NCBI GenBank assembly: GCA_030998015.1
Contig: JARWMV010000250.1
Span: 1 to 64,000, forward strand
Direction of reading: 5' to 3'
Source of the DNA: Ceratorhiza oryzae-sativae
Lineage: Eukaryota > Basidiomycota > Agaricomycetes > Cantharellales > Ceratobasidiaceae
Length of the DNA stretch: 64,000 nt
Shown: piece by piece, positions 1 through 11,500 of the stretch
Numbering within the stretch: position 1 is the first letter of the stretch
Layout of the letters: each line of letters starts with the position of its first letter
Made by a program: the position numbers and the translations under genes
The notes under the pieces: generated by a model
What the model was told of the DNA's origin: nothing
The model's database searches: none
Seen by the model: the letters and a program-made list of their open reading frames with translations, nothing else

Positions 1-1
1 G

Positions 2-238
2 CTTGGAATACAGGACAGGACAGCACGCAAAAACCTTAGGACAAAGGATGACGCCCTTGCCCAACTAGTCAATCAACGCCTGATATTATCTCGCAAACGC
101 CCTTTGGCAATTGGGGATTTAACGTCAACTTGGCGAAAAATGGTATTAGCGTACAATGAGGATGAACGCTTTGGGTTACCAGAGTACATCTTCAATCGTG
201 TATGGGAGGATCTTGACACAGATCCTGCATTGCATTAG
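2..238 (+). CDS. 3' end of an unidentified gene, cut by the window edge
   Basis: An open frame runs from the window edge for 78 codons and stops at TAG 236-238. The residues look like real protein: a basic patch (LSRKRPLAIGDL) is followed by an aromatic, acidic C-terminus ending VWEDLDTDPALH. No domain is recognised and the start lies outside the window. It could be the last exon of a host gene or of a mobile-element protein. Downstream sequence is non-coding. Confidence 0.4.
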   Translation, partial: LGIQDRTARKNLRTKDDALAQLVNQRLILSRKRPLAIGDLTSTWRKMVLAYNEDERFGLPEYIFNRVWEDLDTDPALH

Positions 239-945
239 ACAAGTTTGTGATAGAGTTGGTTCAAACCCAACCCCTAACACAACCTAACCGAACTTAACCA
301 GATTAGGTAATGGTTAAGGGAGGATTAGTCATCTTGGATGACTTGTCCTTTACTCTCTAGCTGACTAAGTGTCACGTGACTCAGGGTATATTACAAATCC
401 CTGGTCACTTAGTCAGGCACTCTGGTCCTCAGGGTCTGAGCGCCTGTTCTGGCGCTTTGAGAACCTTCAGGGTCCCCGGGCAGGGTCTGGGTGGAGTGAG
501 TTGAGCCCTCGGCCGGTTGATCCTCGGATCGCCGAGTCCGTGGGAGCCTCGGCTTCACACGGATCAGCTCGGTTCGGACCTTGATGGTTCTTGGCGTTAG
601 TCAGGTGTCTCCCCCTGATTGGCCAGTCGTGTGGAGGAGTGATCACATGGACGGTTACCATGCGGTCAGGATCAGTCAGCTGTTCTTCTCCTTTGTTCGG
701 TTAAGTCTTCTTCCCTTGGCGTTTCTCACGCCAATGACGTGGCATGTTCGTCTGCCATGGCATAAAAAGACACAGTGGAAGGGCTCTGATGAGTATCTAC
801 GAAAGTCTCTCCCGGGTGAATACCTAGGAGTTCTTAGCCTTTCTTCCGCTCGTCGCCGCTCATGCTCGCTCCGCTCGCACTCACGACTCCTCGCTCCACC
901 TAACCTAAATCGGCCGGTGCTATCGTCTTGGGGTCGGCTCGGATC
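239..945. other. Non-coding interval with a small hairpin and a CACGTG box
   Basis: No convincing gene is present. An imperfect inverted repeat (CTGACTAAGTG near 361 against CACTTAGTCAGG near 405) encloses a TCACGTGA box at 373-380. From about 840 to 900 the DNA is rich in CGCTC/GCTCG words, which makes arginine/glutamate-rich open frames on the minus strand that look like low-complexity translation, not protein. Confidence 0.4.
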
Positions 946-1065
946 GTCATAGCAGAAGCATCGTTCGCATATATTGCAAACAATGACCATACCTCCATCC
1001 TCACAGATGTAACAGTGCTGGGTTTCACGTTGAGAAAAGGTTGATTTTGAAGACATTTTGCTCAC
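946..1065 (-). pseudogene. PHD-like zinc-finger fragment
   Basis: The minus-strand frame starting at ATG 1065 encodes about 40 plausible residues with the spacing C-x2-C-x8-C-x2-C-x2-C-x-C (CYICEDGG then VCNICERCFC). This is the first half of a PHD/ADD-type zinc finger, in which a C-x2-C-(E/D)GG motif precedes a second Cys pair. The downstream Cys/His ligands are not found: after the CFCYDD motif the frame runs into arginine-rich low-complexity sequence with no obvious splice donor. It is either a truncated gene or a first exon whose continuation was displaced. Confidence 0.35.
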
Positions 1066-1891
1066 TAGAGGGTTTCATGTTTGGATTAGTCGGTAGCAGT
1101 AACAGAATGCGAAAAATTAGCTATCTACCCTGTGCTTGCTCCTCTGTTTTGCCTTCCATGCTGGGAATGTGTGCCAGAGTTTAATGGAGAATAAGAACCG
1201 GAGTGAACGTGGCCAAGTCACGTGGGCGCGTGTTGGTATTGCCAAGGTCCGAGCGCCGTTTGGTCGCGTTTTCTGACTTCTGGAGATTGGACGGTTCAGC
1301 TAAGTGGCCTATGCGACAAAGTAAGTTTCAGAAATAGCTCGTATATTAAAAGAGCTGATCGCGGAGCCCACCGTCAAACATCTGAGACTCGATAGCACAA
1401 GGCACCGCATTTTCTCAATAGCATTTGGCCGTTATGACCTGCGTTTAAACTCCAATTGTTCGCTCCCATGTATAATTCCATGAAAATGCGTGGACTGCGT
1501 TTCAACCACGTCATACGGTGGGCTATGTAGAATAGATATATACAAATATCTATGTATCGAATGTACGAATCTCGTACTGATTGTAAAGTTCTACAATGTA
1601 CTAGAACGCCTCTTTTTTGTGTATATAAGGAGCTCTGTTTCGCTCTGTAGGTAGTCATCCGCACACTTGAATATAATACAGTTTTACTCATCTTAAGCAC
1701 ACTGCGCTACGCGCATATAGCGTGATATATAAATATATAAGTAGTATAGATCTCAACAGGCTAGACAAGGTTTTTGGCTTGTAGCGCCTTGCAATTCCAG
1801 TGCAACGGTAGTTGAAATATAGCATTGAGATTTGATCAACATCAAGACAAATATGAATAGAAATATATAGTACATTGATCAACGCTTTGTG
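1066..1891. other. AT-rich intergenic interval
   Basis: No coding potential is seen. The 1500-1880 part is rich in ATATA words. It lies immediately downstream (3') of the minus-strand gene ending at 1892 and probably contains its 3' untranslated region. Confidence 0.4.
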
Positions 1892-3585
1892 TTACTGCCC
1901 GCCTGTTACACTCTGCTCGCTAGTATTGATTCGTGATGCTGCCGTTGGTCTCCTAATGTGCGCCCGGGAGCTGCGGTTCAGAAGCTCATCCTCAGACAGC
2001 GGAGCACCTATCATAGTGACAACGTGCCCGATGCCAGTCGTCGGAGCAGGAGTAGGAGCGGGCATCGAGCCAGAGGGCGGCACTAGGATGGGTGTGAGAT
2101 CCTGTCGCGTTGAAGGGTGGGGGGAGCTTTTGGAGGATATGGCTGGCACGGGATGGGTGGAACAGGGGGAAATTTGTAATCCAGACGGGGAGGCAGCCGG
2201 CGGTGTTTGCACTATAGTGAGACCTGTGGGAGCGGTCGACGCTGTGGCCGGCGACGAAATAAGATCGCCACAAGTGGCCTCTGGCTTCCCAACCCCGGCC
2301 TCTACTTACTCATTGTTCAGTAATGGTACTTCGTGCGCGTGAATATCAATGTATTTACCAATAGACATTGCTCTAACGTGGTCCACAAGGGACGTGGCCT
2401 GCCCAGATTCCTGACTAGTTTGAGGTGTGCCTATTCCGCCTGAATTGACCGCTTGTCAGTTGAAATCAAGAAATGACTACTTTCAATCAATCCGCTCACT
2501 ATTAGAAGCACCCTGGTCGTCCATCATGCCTTGTCCCATATCTCCTACTGCACTCTCTGCTGCGACCTGTGCATCTCCACTCGAGGGGTCTTGAGACGAT
2601 CCCAGCTTCTGCACCAATTCCATTGATCGTCAAGTTACAAGTAGAAAATGAACTGTAAAACGATCGACTGACCTCTTGAGCATCCTTGCCTGACAATACG
2701 CAAGCAGGAGACGAAAGCCGGTCATCTGACCGGCCGCCAACCTCGGGCTGCGTGAGTGGATCTTGGACGTCTGCCTGCGAGCTGAATTGCATTGGTTCGT
2801 TAGAGGGAGGAGGACTAGCCGGATCTCGTTGGGTGAATGGGAAATTGACCCCAGGTGGGGTGTTCTGGGATTGCGGATGATTGAGGGGAGAATGGCCAAG
2901 GGGAGGCAACCGATTGGCGTCCTGAGTGGAGAAACCGGGCGAGTACCCAGGCTCTGCCTCCATCTGTACCCGCTTGGTGGCCGCACGCCTTTCCTTGCTA
3001 GGAGTTTGCTTTGGCGCCCTGGTAGTCAAGTCTGCCACTGACGCCACTGCCCGCGCGCGCTTCGCTGGAGGCTCTGGCGCCTCACTCGGCGGCAGATGCA
3101 GCTCCTTCGAGCCTCGACTATCTTGACCAACTGCGGAGGAAGATATCACTGTTCTCGCTGGCTGTTGATCGCTGTAGGACTCGGGATCTCCCCTTAAGAT
3201 GATGGGTGAGCGGGCGGACGCACGCTTCCGTTTTTTGCTATTGGCTGCCCGGGATGAATTTGAAGGGTCAGCGGCGGCAGGCTCAGAGGCAGACAGCTGA
3301 CCTTTTGAGCTTCCGGCTTGGTCAGGTGCCCGAGTTTTGGCGTTCGCTGGTTTGGCCAGCCGATTCCCGTGGTGTCTGGTAGGGGGGGTAGGAGCTATAG
3401 CCTTGGCCTTTCCTTTACCCTTGGCCTTGTCAATGACAGCACCTTGACCTGCATCATCGTTGACGTCCACATCGTTGCCTGCATCATCACCCGCGTCGCC
3501 ACCAGCATCGTTATCCCCGTTGCCATTTCCCGCACCATCGTTGTCACCTTTGTCAGCATCCCCATTGTCATTTCCCTCGTCCTGT

Positions 3586-3618
<33 letters not shown>

Positions 3619-4474
3619 TTGTCGTTGTTGTTGTTGTTGTCGTCCCCTTCGCTGTCGTCATTGTGATCGCTGTCATCCTCACTCGTGTCGACTGAAATCA
3701 ACGCGCCTTTCTCCGCAGCATATTTGTTACAATCTTTCACGAAATTCTTCCATACCTTTTGGACACCTTTCGTATTTCCTGGCTCGGCCTCGCTTCCGCC
3801 ACCACTCAGGGGGCACCCATAGTTGTTCGACCTGCTTGAAGGCAGGTGATTCGCCAGCTCCCGAGGCGCTAGTGGACCACGTCTCCAACACTTGATCCCA
3901 GTCTGGCTTGTACGGAGCTGCCGGCTGAAGAAGAGCCCAGCAGCGTTTTGTCCCACCATAAATCCAAAGGCCTGGGACGTTGCTTGACACACAGAAGATT
4001 ATGGGCCATTAGGAACGATCGCTTAGGACAATACTACATCTTGAGCTCACCCGTTACAATAATGGGCTCTGTACTCCTTGTGTATCCCTTGAATGTTCTT
4101 GATGTGGACGAGCTTAAAGACCACTTGGGTGCTCAGGATCTCCCACCATCCAGACCATAGGTGCCATTTCGTATCCTCGGTCGGAATTGCCATAATCCCA
4201 TAGACCTCGACGTTTTTGAGGAAGCTTTTGGTGCATTCCTCGTAATTTGGGTGCGCGGCGGACCCTTTCGTGTCAACAAACACGAACTCCATCAAAAGGC
4301 CGACATGCCCTCAAAATAAATGAACCTGTTAATAATCCGCTTGGCGTGATTTGCACGTCACTTACGATTATTCCTCGAGAGCTTCATCGAGCGTTCTTCT
4401 GGGAAGAGATAGTCCTCTTCTACGGGCTCCAATTCTCCGTAGAGCATCCTGAGCCTTTTTTGTGAAAGTGGCAT
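1892..4474 (-). CDS. Seven-exon gene for a 737-aa protein with an Asn/Asp-rich, disordered C-terminal part
   Basis: Function unknown. Exons (minus): 4474-4366, 4309-4051, 3982-3756, 3691-2673, 2608-2500, 2439-2359 and 2301-1892. All introns are GT..AG, 56-68 nt, phases agree throughout, and the sum is 2214 nt. The start (MPLSQKRLRML) is the ATG nearest a pyrimidine/A-rich leader. Residues 1 to about 198 look folded and Trp-rich (DTKWHLWSGWW, GLWIYGG, WVPPEWWRKRGR). After that comes an acidic Asn/Asp tract of about 30 residues encoded by a GTC/GTT hexanucleotide repeat, then a long Ser/Pro/Ala-rich tail with basic patches (KKRKRASAR, a candidate nuclear signal). A chromatin or DNA-associated role is only a guess. 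It shares a 133-bp intergenic region with the divergent gene at 4608. Confidence 0.7.
3586..3651 (+). repeat. Hexanucleotide microsatellite (GTTGTC-type) inside coding sequence
   Basis: The plus strand shows interrupted GTCGTT/GTTGTT repeats. On the coding minus strand they read as Asn and Asp codons in the fourth exon of the 737-aa gene. Repeat number can change without breaking the frame because the unit is six bases. Confidence 0.75.
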
Positions 4475-4607
4475 TGTTGGGGCCGGTAAGGTGGAGCGCG
4501 TCTGGTGTGTTTGATCGAAGTTGGTTGGACCAAACAACAAATGGAGACTCAAGTCACGTGATCCAGCCCCTCTCATATTCTTGCTTCCGTCTTTTGCAGC
4601 AATTGGA
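4475..4607. promoter_or_regulatory. Divergent promoter region with a TCACGTGA box
   Basis: Only 133 bp separate the start codons of two head-to-head genes (4474 minus and 4608 plus). The interval contains the palindrome TCACGTGA at about 4553-4560, an E-box-like CACGTG core that bHLH factors bind. The same palindrome sits just upstream of the gene starting at 9451. Shared regulation of the divergent pair is inferred from the spacing. Confidence 0.45.
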
Positions 4608-5689
4608 ATGTCGGTCGATGATTCCTGCGCTATATATACCAAATTCTTTCCCGCTGAGGAGATTGAAGAGTTGGGAGATGAAGGTCTGGGTCATGAAGTA
4701 GGAGGTAAGTATTAGTTTGGCCGTTGAGAAAAATCAAGTTTCAAGTGTGTGTTTGGGTGTGACAGGTCGTGTGCGAATCCTCACAAAGCTGGAGGCTAGG
4801 ATATATGGAAAACCGGAAGCCATTCCCTTGCGTATGATTTGGCCTGAAGGTATGAGTGCGCCACTCAATCAAGATGATTCACTTAAACTGGCAGACGGCA
4901 ATATAGGGGACAGAGAGGAAGACGGAGGGACTGGTCTGTCCCAGCGATTTGCTGGGCTTTCTCTTGTGGGTGTTGGGGCTTCACTGCGAGGTCGAGACAG
5001 GCTCAAAGCCATGTGTGGGTGGCTTGACGACAGTTACGACTGGGTGTGGATAGAAATTCCTAAGGTACTATTGATTGAAACCCAAGAAGATCCTCGCTTC
5101 CGTGGAGGGTACGTCTCCTACTATGAGCGCATCCCTCAGTATGTTTCACTAACCGATAACTGGTTGTAGAGCACCTTGCGTCTGGGTTACTACGCCAGTC
5201 GCCAAATATGCGCTTATGGTGCCGGTATCGTCATTCATCGATCAGTGGGAAAGCACGCTAAGGCTACTTGATTGTCCGCTATGCGACGAATGGCCGAAAA
5301 AAGGAACGCGTCCTACTTGGTGGCCAGACGAGTGTGCAGATTCCTGGCCCTATGATCGGCCAGTGCAAGAACGTTATGCACAGATCCAAGCCGCTGCCAA
5401 CCCTCTGGCCTTGTTGGCGCAAAATCTATCCCTGCGACCAGCTCCAGCCCCTTCGGTCTGGCGCCGCCTTGGACCGAAGGGAGATGTCCAGGTTCCGGGT
5501 AGACCGTTGCATAATCTGGGCCAGATGTCAGAATGGGTCTTGGCTCCGGATGCAGGGATACAAAGAGCGGCTAGGAACAGCAATGACGAGGGAACGAGCA
5601 GTCACAGCAGCAAGAAGGGCAAAAATAAGAGATCTATCGCCGAACCAAAGGGGGGCTCCAGCCGTGATTCCAGGCCCCGTTTCAAGTAG
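4608..5689 (+). CDS. Three-exon gene for a 319-aa protein of unknown function
   Basis: Exons 4608-4704, 4766-5108 and 5170-5689; both introns (61 nt) are GT..AG with donors GTAAGT and GTACGT, and phases match (960 nt in total). The start ATG (MSVDDSC) was chosen because it is the last one before the splice and keeps the first exon free of the basic leader upstream. The middle contains a Trp-rich stretch (WLDDSYDWVWIEIPK) and a CPLC pair near residue 171 that could be half a metal site. The C-terminus is lysine/serine-rich (SHSSKKGKNKR) and probably disordered. No family is recognised. It is divergently paired with the 737-aa gene. Confidence 0.65.
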
Positions 5690-7883
5690 CCTGACGGTTA
5701 TGTAAGGAGGTGGACTGTTTGACCTTCAATAAGCACCTATACCTCTGTTGTAACCCCCCCTGCTCTTGTTTATCTTCTCTTTCTATTTTCATTTTTCGCC
5801 CTGTACGTAAACACAGTATTTATTTATACTTAGGCAAACAATATCACCTACGCGCAATAAAAAGTGCATACCCCAATGCTCCATAAACAAGGCGTATAGC
5901 TTCTATAAACTTACATAGTAACCGCATACACGTTCATAATTGCGCGGTTCAGGCCGCGTTAGGACTGGCGGATAGCTCCCAGCCCGACCATATGAAATAA
6001 GTCACTATATGAATCACATGTCCCTTCGAGCTGTCTTGAGCATACCCGCATTGACAGTATTATCCAATATTGTTCATATATAAACACACACGTTGAATCT
6101 ATATGGATATCAAAGCCCAATCAGTTATCCTCGCCATTCACAAATCACTATTGGCTTGGAGATCAAAGCACAGCTCATATACAAAAGCAAACAGTGTTTG
6201 TCTGGGGGATTCCAAGACCGGAAAAATCTTACCGAAACCGCGGATGGTTGTATAGCCACCATGTATGATGCATCAAGTGGTTTTAACCGCACCAGCATAT
6301 CAGCCTGGGATCATGAGCACAGAATACGCTCGTGGTTGATACGCGGTTACATGCTCAGATGCCAGCGCTTCGAATGTGCTAGATGAGAGGGACTTGCCTC
6401 TAAGGGGCATAAGTTTCTCAACTCCCCTATCTCTTTTCCAATGAAGACTCGCTTCCTCGTATTATCAGCTATATTGGACATCGGCAATGTTTCTCGGATT
6501 TACCTGGATTGAACTCCCTTAATGTACACCTAGCACACCTAGTGTGGCCCTAGACAGGGAGCTCTCCGCGCATTAGTTAGATGACTTGTCAAATATCTCT
6601 TGCTCTCCTCCTGTTGAACGAGATCATGCACTGCCAACATTCCAGCACGGGTGGTTCGCATATATCCGTGTTCCCGACGTTTCTCACTTGTTACTCCGTT
6701 CTCCATGTATATAAACCATGGAATTTCTCTATAGTTCAATAGCAAATCTCATTACCTGCGATGCCGGAGAGTCAAGTCTGTTAACCATGTGCCCATCCGC
6801 TTCTCACCCACTGCGCTATGCATACTGAGGCAACTTTCCGCTTCAAAACCTCCTTATCTCTGTTCCTGTTATATTTCCCTCCCTTATACGTGATATACTG
6901 TCGAAACATGAGGCCTAGCCTCGAACGACAATAAAAAGTGCAATTTCTTTTATTTAAAAAAAGGATTTTACGCATTCATCGTTGTTTGTTTTGCTGGAAC
7001 CGCTAATCATGGAGTTGGATATAAATGAGCATCGTTATTCCAAGGTCTCCTGATCATAGCATACTGACTCCAAATAAATTTCCATATCTGCAAGCAAACA
7101 GAATGACGGAAGTTCCATTACAACCTATGTATAGCATATTTAAGCTCAGGTCGGGCTGTACAAGAAATCCAGAGCGCGGTTTTGCAACTATGGAATTTAT
7201 GTGTATGGCCAACGAGCATGTTTCTGTTTGCACAATTGAGCCTATCTTTCCGAAAAGTACTTTGACTACACGTCAAAAAGATGGCTCGCTCCTCGCCACC
7301 GCTACATTATAACCAGCGGTCAGCAGCTTGAGTGGTGAATAGTGTAGCGACAGCAGAGAGCAGGTGACACTGTGATGACAGTGACCATCAATTCGACGTG
7401 TGCCAAAGTGACTTTCAGGGGCTGTTCCCAAGATTCGGTCAGCCGCTCTTGCAGAAGCACATTTGTCCAGTAGCCATGCCCGGATAAGGAATTAATTCCA
7501 AAGGTTCGTGCTAGGTTCTTCGCCTGTAGATTGTTGAGAATCATTGGTTTGATCTATTGATCAATCGGAATACTTCCTGTAGTCGTTCAGCCAACTCATT
7601 TTGTATTGAATGTATTGCGAAAGGCAGTCACATAAAATAGCAAGAGTGGATGATGGAGCGCTGTATCTGTCGCCCCGACGTCTGCATCGTTTTGAGTCGG
7701 TTGGAAGTTATTTTTGCTCACTCAACAGAGGCACGATTAGACTTTATCTATGACATGCCACACAGAACAGTTACGAGTGATCAATAATATATTCAAAGGC
7801 AAGGAAATCGTGGAACAAATGCGAGTCATAATAGTCCGAAAATAGAAAGAATGGCGACATCACAACATAAGTAGCGCCTGCAC
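5690..7883. other. Long intergenic interval
   Basis: No gene is supported. Open frames near 6093-6386, 7025-7312 and 7320-7544 have no domain character and no splice logic. The interval separates the convergent 3' ends of the genes at 4608-5689 (plus) and 7884-9451 (minus), so it should contain both 3' untranslated regions. Confidence 0.4.
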
Positions 7884-9451
7884 CTAATGGACTCTCTGCT
7901 TTTTGCCGCGTGCGTACACTCCAGCGCCTATTCCATTTGGCTGGGTGCTAGCGTTTGAATCTTCGTCAGAGCCGTCTCCGCTGTCATCGATGGGCGAGGT
8001 GGAGCCAAGACGAGTTTCGGATAGTGCTCGCTTGTCGCCGACGGTAGCTACTGAGAGCTTTTTGCGTATATCATTACGCTTCATTTGGAGCTTGCTCAAT
8101 AGGTCCGCTCGGAGTGACTCAAGCGGAAGCTCGATATCAAGGTCGGGCAGAAATTTCCGGGGGTGCTTTGGACATGGTCTCAAGAAATCGTACACATTGA
8201 GCTTGAGGGTGAATGGCCCTTTGTGCCTCTTCTTGTGCGTTTCATCAACCAGATACTGTAACAGGGACTTAGCGACTCCACGGAAGATGACTGAGCCATG
8301 AACATACGACAATATTTCCTCGTCTCTGAATGCCGCGGCTGTCAAAGCTCGGGTCCTCTTCCAGCTCTGAATCCTGATTGAACGTCGTATCACCGGTGTC
8401 CCTGGACATTGCGGTAGTAGAAGAACCTGGGGGAGAAGCGGAAGATGGGGAGTCCATGGGTGATCCTATCCTCCCCTCGCGCTCTTCCAGGCGAGTTTGC
8501 GCGTCCGAGCTTGATTTATGCGCAGCGAGGTCGGCCTTCATCTCCTTGCGCAAAAGATCCATTTCAGCACTCAATTCGCTTGGAGCATGCTTGAGCTTTA
8601 GCGGGGTGATTTCGCACGGATAATCTTGCACTTGTCAATAGGTCCTCAGCGCAAGCATTTGCTACGGTTTGGAGTGCTTACTGATCTCCTTTGACGTTTT
8701 CCTCACATAAACGCATATCGTGGCTTGGAAAGGCTTGTCTAGGGTGACGGGGTTCGTTAATGCGCAATGGATAGCAGCATGGACGTTGCCATCCGATTTG
8801 CACAAGTACTCCTCGATCTTGTCCAACGCGTTCCTGTCAGGCTGACTATATGATGTCTCCAGGACCACCCGAGGCTGACGTATGTTGACAGTCCGCTCTT
8901 GGTCATCCTCTGCGCCAAAATGCAATCGAAGGTTGAGTTGCCCGTCCGGTTGCTTTTCGCCATTTTCAACCTCGGTGTTTGCCGAGCCACCTGACTCAAC
9001 CACTGGAGTTCCACACCGCGCCACCTTCCTGAGCTCGCTAGTAATAAATTTAGGATATTGACCAAGCCAGTTTCCTGCACACTCATGCAAGGGGCACGGC
9101 ATCCGGAATGTGGTAGTTTGGTTTGTACGATCCCAATCGTATCTGATGGACTCTTAGTTGGCGCACTTAATATTAGGTCAAAGCTCACTTTATCTTAAGC
9201 CCCTGCTTACGCAGCTCTCCTTCCAAATCCCTGCTCTCCTGGAGGTTGATGTTTTGTAACCTCAATAGCGGCGGTGAATTGCTGTTGCGGAGCCAAGCAG
9301 TGACTTCCGCGAAACTCTTCTCCAAACCCACGTGCTGAATCGTCTGCCTGGGGGTCGATAGCTGGGGGATTGTGATACCGAGTTGAAGGGGCTCAGTAGG
9401 AGTCCTGTACTTGGGATTTGAGGAAAGTGAGGTGGGGAGAATGGCAGCCAT
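7884..9451 (-). CDS. Four-exon gene for a protein of about 470 aa, unknown function
   Basis: Exons (minus): 9451-9189, 9142-8682, 8630-8394 (or starting at 8624) and 8338-7884. Introns are 46, 51 or 57, and 55 nt, all GT..AG with matching phases; two acceptors six bases apart (8631 or 8625) keep the frame at the third exon. The start is MAAILPTSL. Near residue 102 is a Cys/His cluster (MPCPLHECAGNW) that could bind metal. Residues around 240-270 (LSAEMDLLRKEMKADLAAH) predict a short coiled coil. A Ser/Asp-rich linker follows, then a basic region and the lysine-rich tail GKKQR. A nuclear protein is possible but no family is recognised. Confidence 0.65.
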
Positions 9452-9465
9452 GTTGGAACACAATT

Positions 9466-9530
9466 TAATCACGTGATTAGTCATGAAGCACTTGCTTTGT
9501 GGGGGAAAAAAAGGAGAGGTTTAGTCACGT
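9466..9530. promoter_or_regulatory. Two CACGTG palindromes upstream of the gene at 9451
   Basis: ATCACGTGAT lies about 15-30 bp upstream of the start codon of the minus-strand gene, and TCACGTGA recurs near 9524. These match the box in the 4475-4607 divergent promoter. Binding by a bHLH-type factor is inference from the motif alone. Confidence 0.4.
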
Positions 9531-10680
9531 GAGATGTCGAATGTGAATACACTGTTCCAAATGCCAGTTATCAGTTACCAATTAAATTCTCTGTCTTTAT
9601 CCAGCAATGTCTCTGTATGAAAACTACCCAGCTTTTAACAAACGCATGAGCGACTTAGGACCAGCAATGATCTCACATCTGGTTGAGATGATAACAAGGT
9701 CCGATGTGACAAGAAGCGCACCTTGTGATTGATTTGGCGATGAGTACTGGAGGGAGCAATGTTGCATCTAAACTATGAAACCATTGTGGCGGAATGAGAG
9801 CACATGAAGCTTGACCTTGCATGCAGCAGAGTCCCAATGATGGCTGTTTGAAAGTCTTGAACCATCATTGCACTGAGCACAAAAGGGTGGCCAGGCTCCA
9901 TATATGCTGCTCGCTCTGTCAAGGCATCCCCTTTGGACCCAAGCCGCAAGGGCAATGAGCCTGCCGATGATCACCAATTGCATTTTAAGTTTTGATATTA
10001 TAGCTAACTATTTTTTATAATAATCAAAGCTTGAGCTGGAACAACTGGATTCTGTAGCAGCAAGGTGGTGGCAATGGGGACTTGAGCAATCAAAAGAGAA
10101 CAAGAGTCAGCCAATGTGATAATTTACGATCTCACCTTCACACTCACACTCACTCTTGCTTGACCTGTTCTGGACCACCACCACCCGCTACTGGATCAAA
10201 TCGACCCAAAGCTTTCTAACAATCATTATATGTAGATCTATTTGATGTCTTATAGCCAATTTGTTCACAATCAAACCTTTCATTTTGCCACATTGCATCT
10301 CTTGATCTCCAGCTGTCATGTGTGTTCAATGTGAGTCTGGACCCACCCCCCAATGAGAACATAAGATAATATTTGGCTACAGATGGACGCTCCAAACCAA
10401 ACCTCCAACACTTCAGGAAAAATGTCAAAGTCTACCTTGGTCTATGTAGACATTAGTAGACCATTTATTGCTCTTGAACTTTGCTGTAGACCACACAGTT
10501 CTACGCAAGGTCCACCGTAGGTCTACGGTAGACATATTCTTAGTCTCGGCTACAGTAGAACGTAATCTAAAGTAGTGTACTGTATGTAGTATGTTTGCGT
10601 GTTCACTCTTATGCCATGGTTCAATAAATGTGTACATAAATATTTATTAAAGCTAAGGGTAATTACATACGAAAAGATTT
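9531..10680. other. Intergenic interval without a supported gene
   Basis: Open frames here are short and featureless. Around 10430-10560 the words GTAGAC/GTCTAC recur in both orientations, suggesting a small degraded inverted-repeat element, but no terminal repeats or target duplication could be defined. Confidence 0.35.
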
Positions 10681-11500
10681 TTCTTAAAAAAAAAAAAAAG
10701 AAATAATTAAAGTTTCAGAAAAGCCAACAGAGCGGCAAGTGGGGAGCGTTGGGCTGGGGCGTGGTCGGGCGAAAGGCAGCGCCAATGCTGCAACTATGGA
10801 GCGGCCGGGAGACAGAGCGCCGGTTCGCGGGATGAGCAATGGCATGGGCAGCCGATGTCTGTAAACTACAGTCGAGGTTGGTAAGCGACGGTTGGGGTTG
10901 GTATCGAGGTCGTGAGGCGAGGTTGGACGCATCATGGGCGTGTTGATTGGGTCATCGCTCGTGTCACGTTCAGGTCAACCGGTGACTCACTGGGTCAGTC
11001 GAGTGTTGGTTGTGGTCGTGGTCATACGGTTGCCCAAGTAGTAATGAACGCAAGCGGCGGTTCCCGATGTGGATTGAACACGAAGGCGCGGGCGTTTGCT
11101 GCAACGGGTCAGTTGAGCACCCGCCGTAGTCGATGGTACGGCAGTTCGGGGCGCAAACAGCTACGCGGGCGCTCGCGTTGACACGTTGGTCAAGGGTCGG
11201 CAATCGGTTGGGCATCGGCGGTCCTTTCGTTTCCGATCGGTCGCGAAGGGGCAACCCGAGGGCGTGTCATTGCCCGAGAGGTGATGGTCGTGCGTGGTGG
11301 TAAGGGAGGGCGAAACAGATGGTGAGCAACGGCACTGACATCAGGTGCAAAGCCAGTAACACACCTTTATGGCGTTGCCCAGGATCGTGGACGCGAGGTG
11401 GGGCCACAACGTGCTCGCAAGCGCATCGTAGGCGCGCCGTTTGGATCAGCACTCGCGTTGCCTTCGAGCCCATCGGTCACTTACCGCGCGGTGGCTGTAG
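10681..11500. other. GC-rich island next to a poly-A tract
   Basis: A 13-base A tract at 10687-10699 is followed by about 800 bp of clearly GC- and CpG-rich DNA set in AT-rich surroundings. All frames are short or lack protein character. Retained CpG shows it has escaped the CpG decay seen in the retroelements. Its nature is unknown: a recent insertion or a non-coding transcript are both possible. Confidence 0.35.

Noticed and set aside
581..952. 123-aa plus-strand frame
   Set aside because: No domain, and its C-terminal part is a translation of the CGCTC-rich low-complexity stretch.
3318..3695. Plus-strand frames rich in Val/Ile/Ser over the hexanucleotide repeat
   Set aside because: They are antisense to the well-supported fourth exon of the minus-strand gene and reflect the GTC/GTT repeat.
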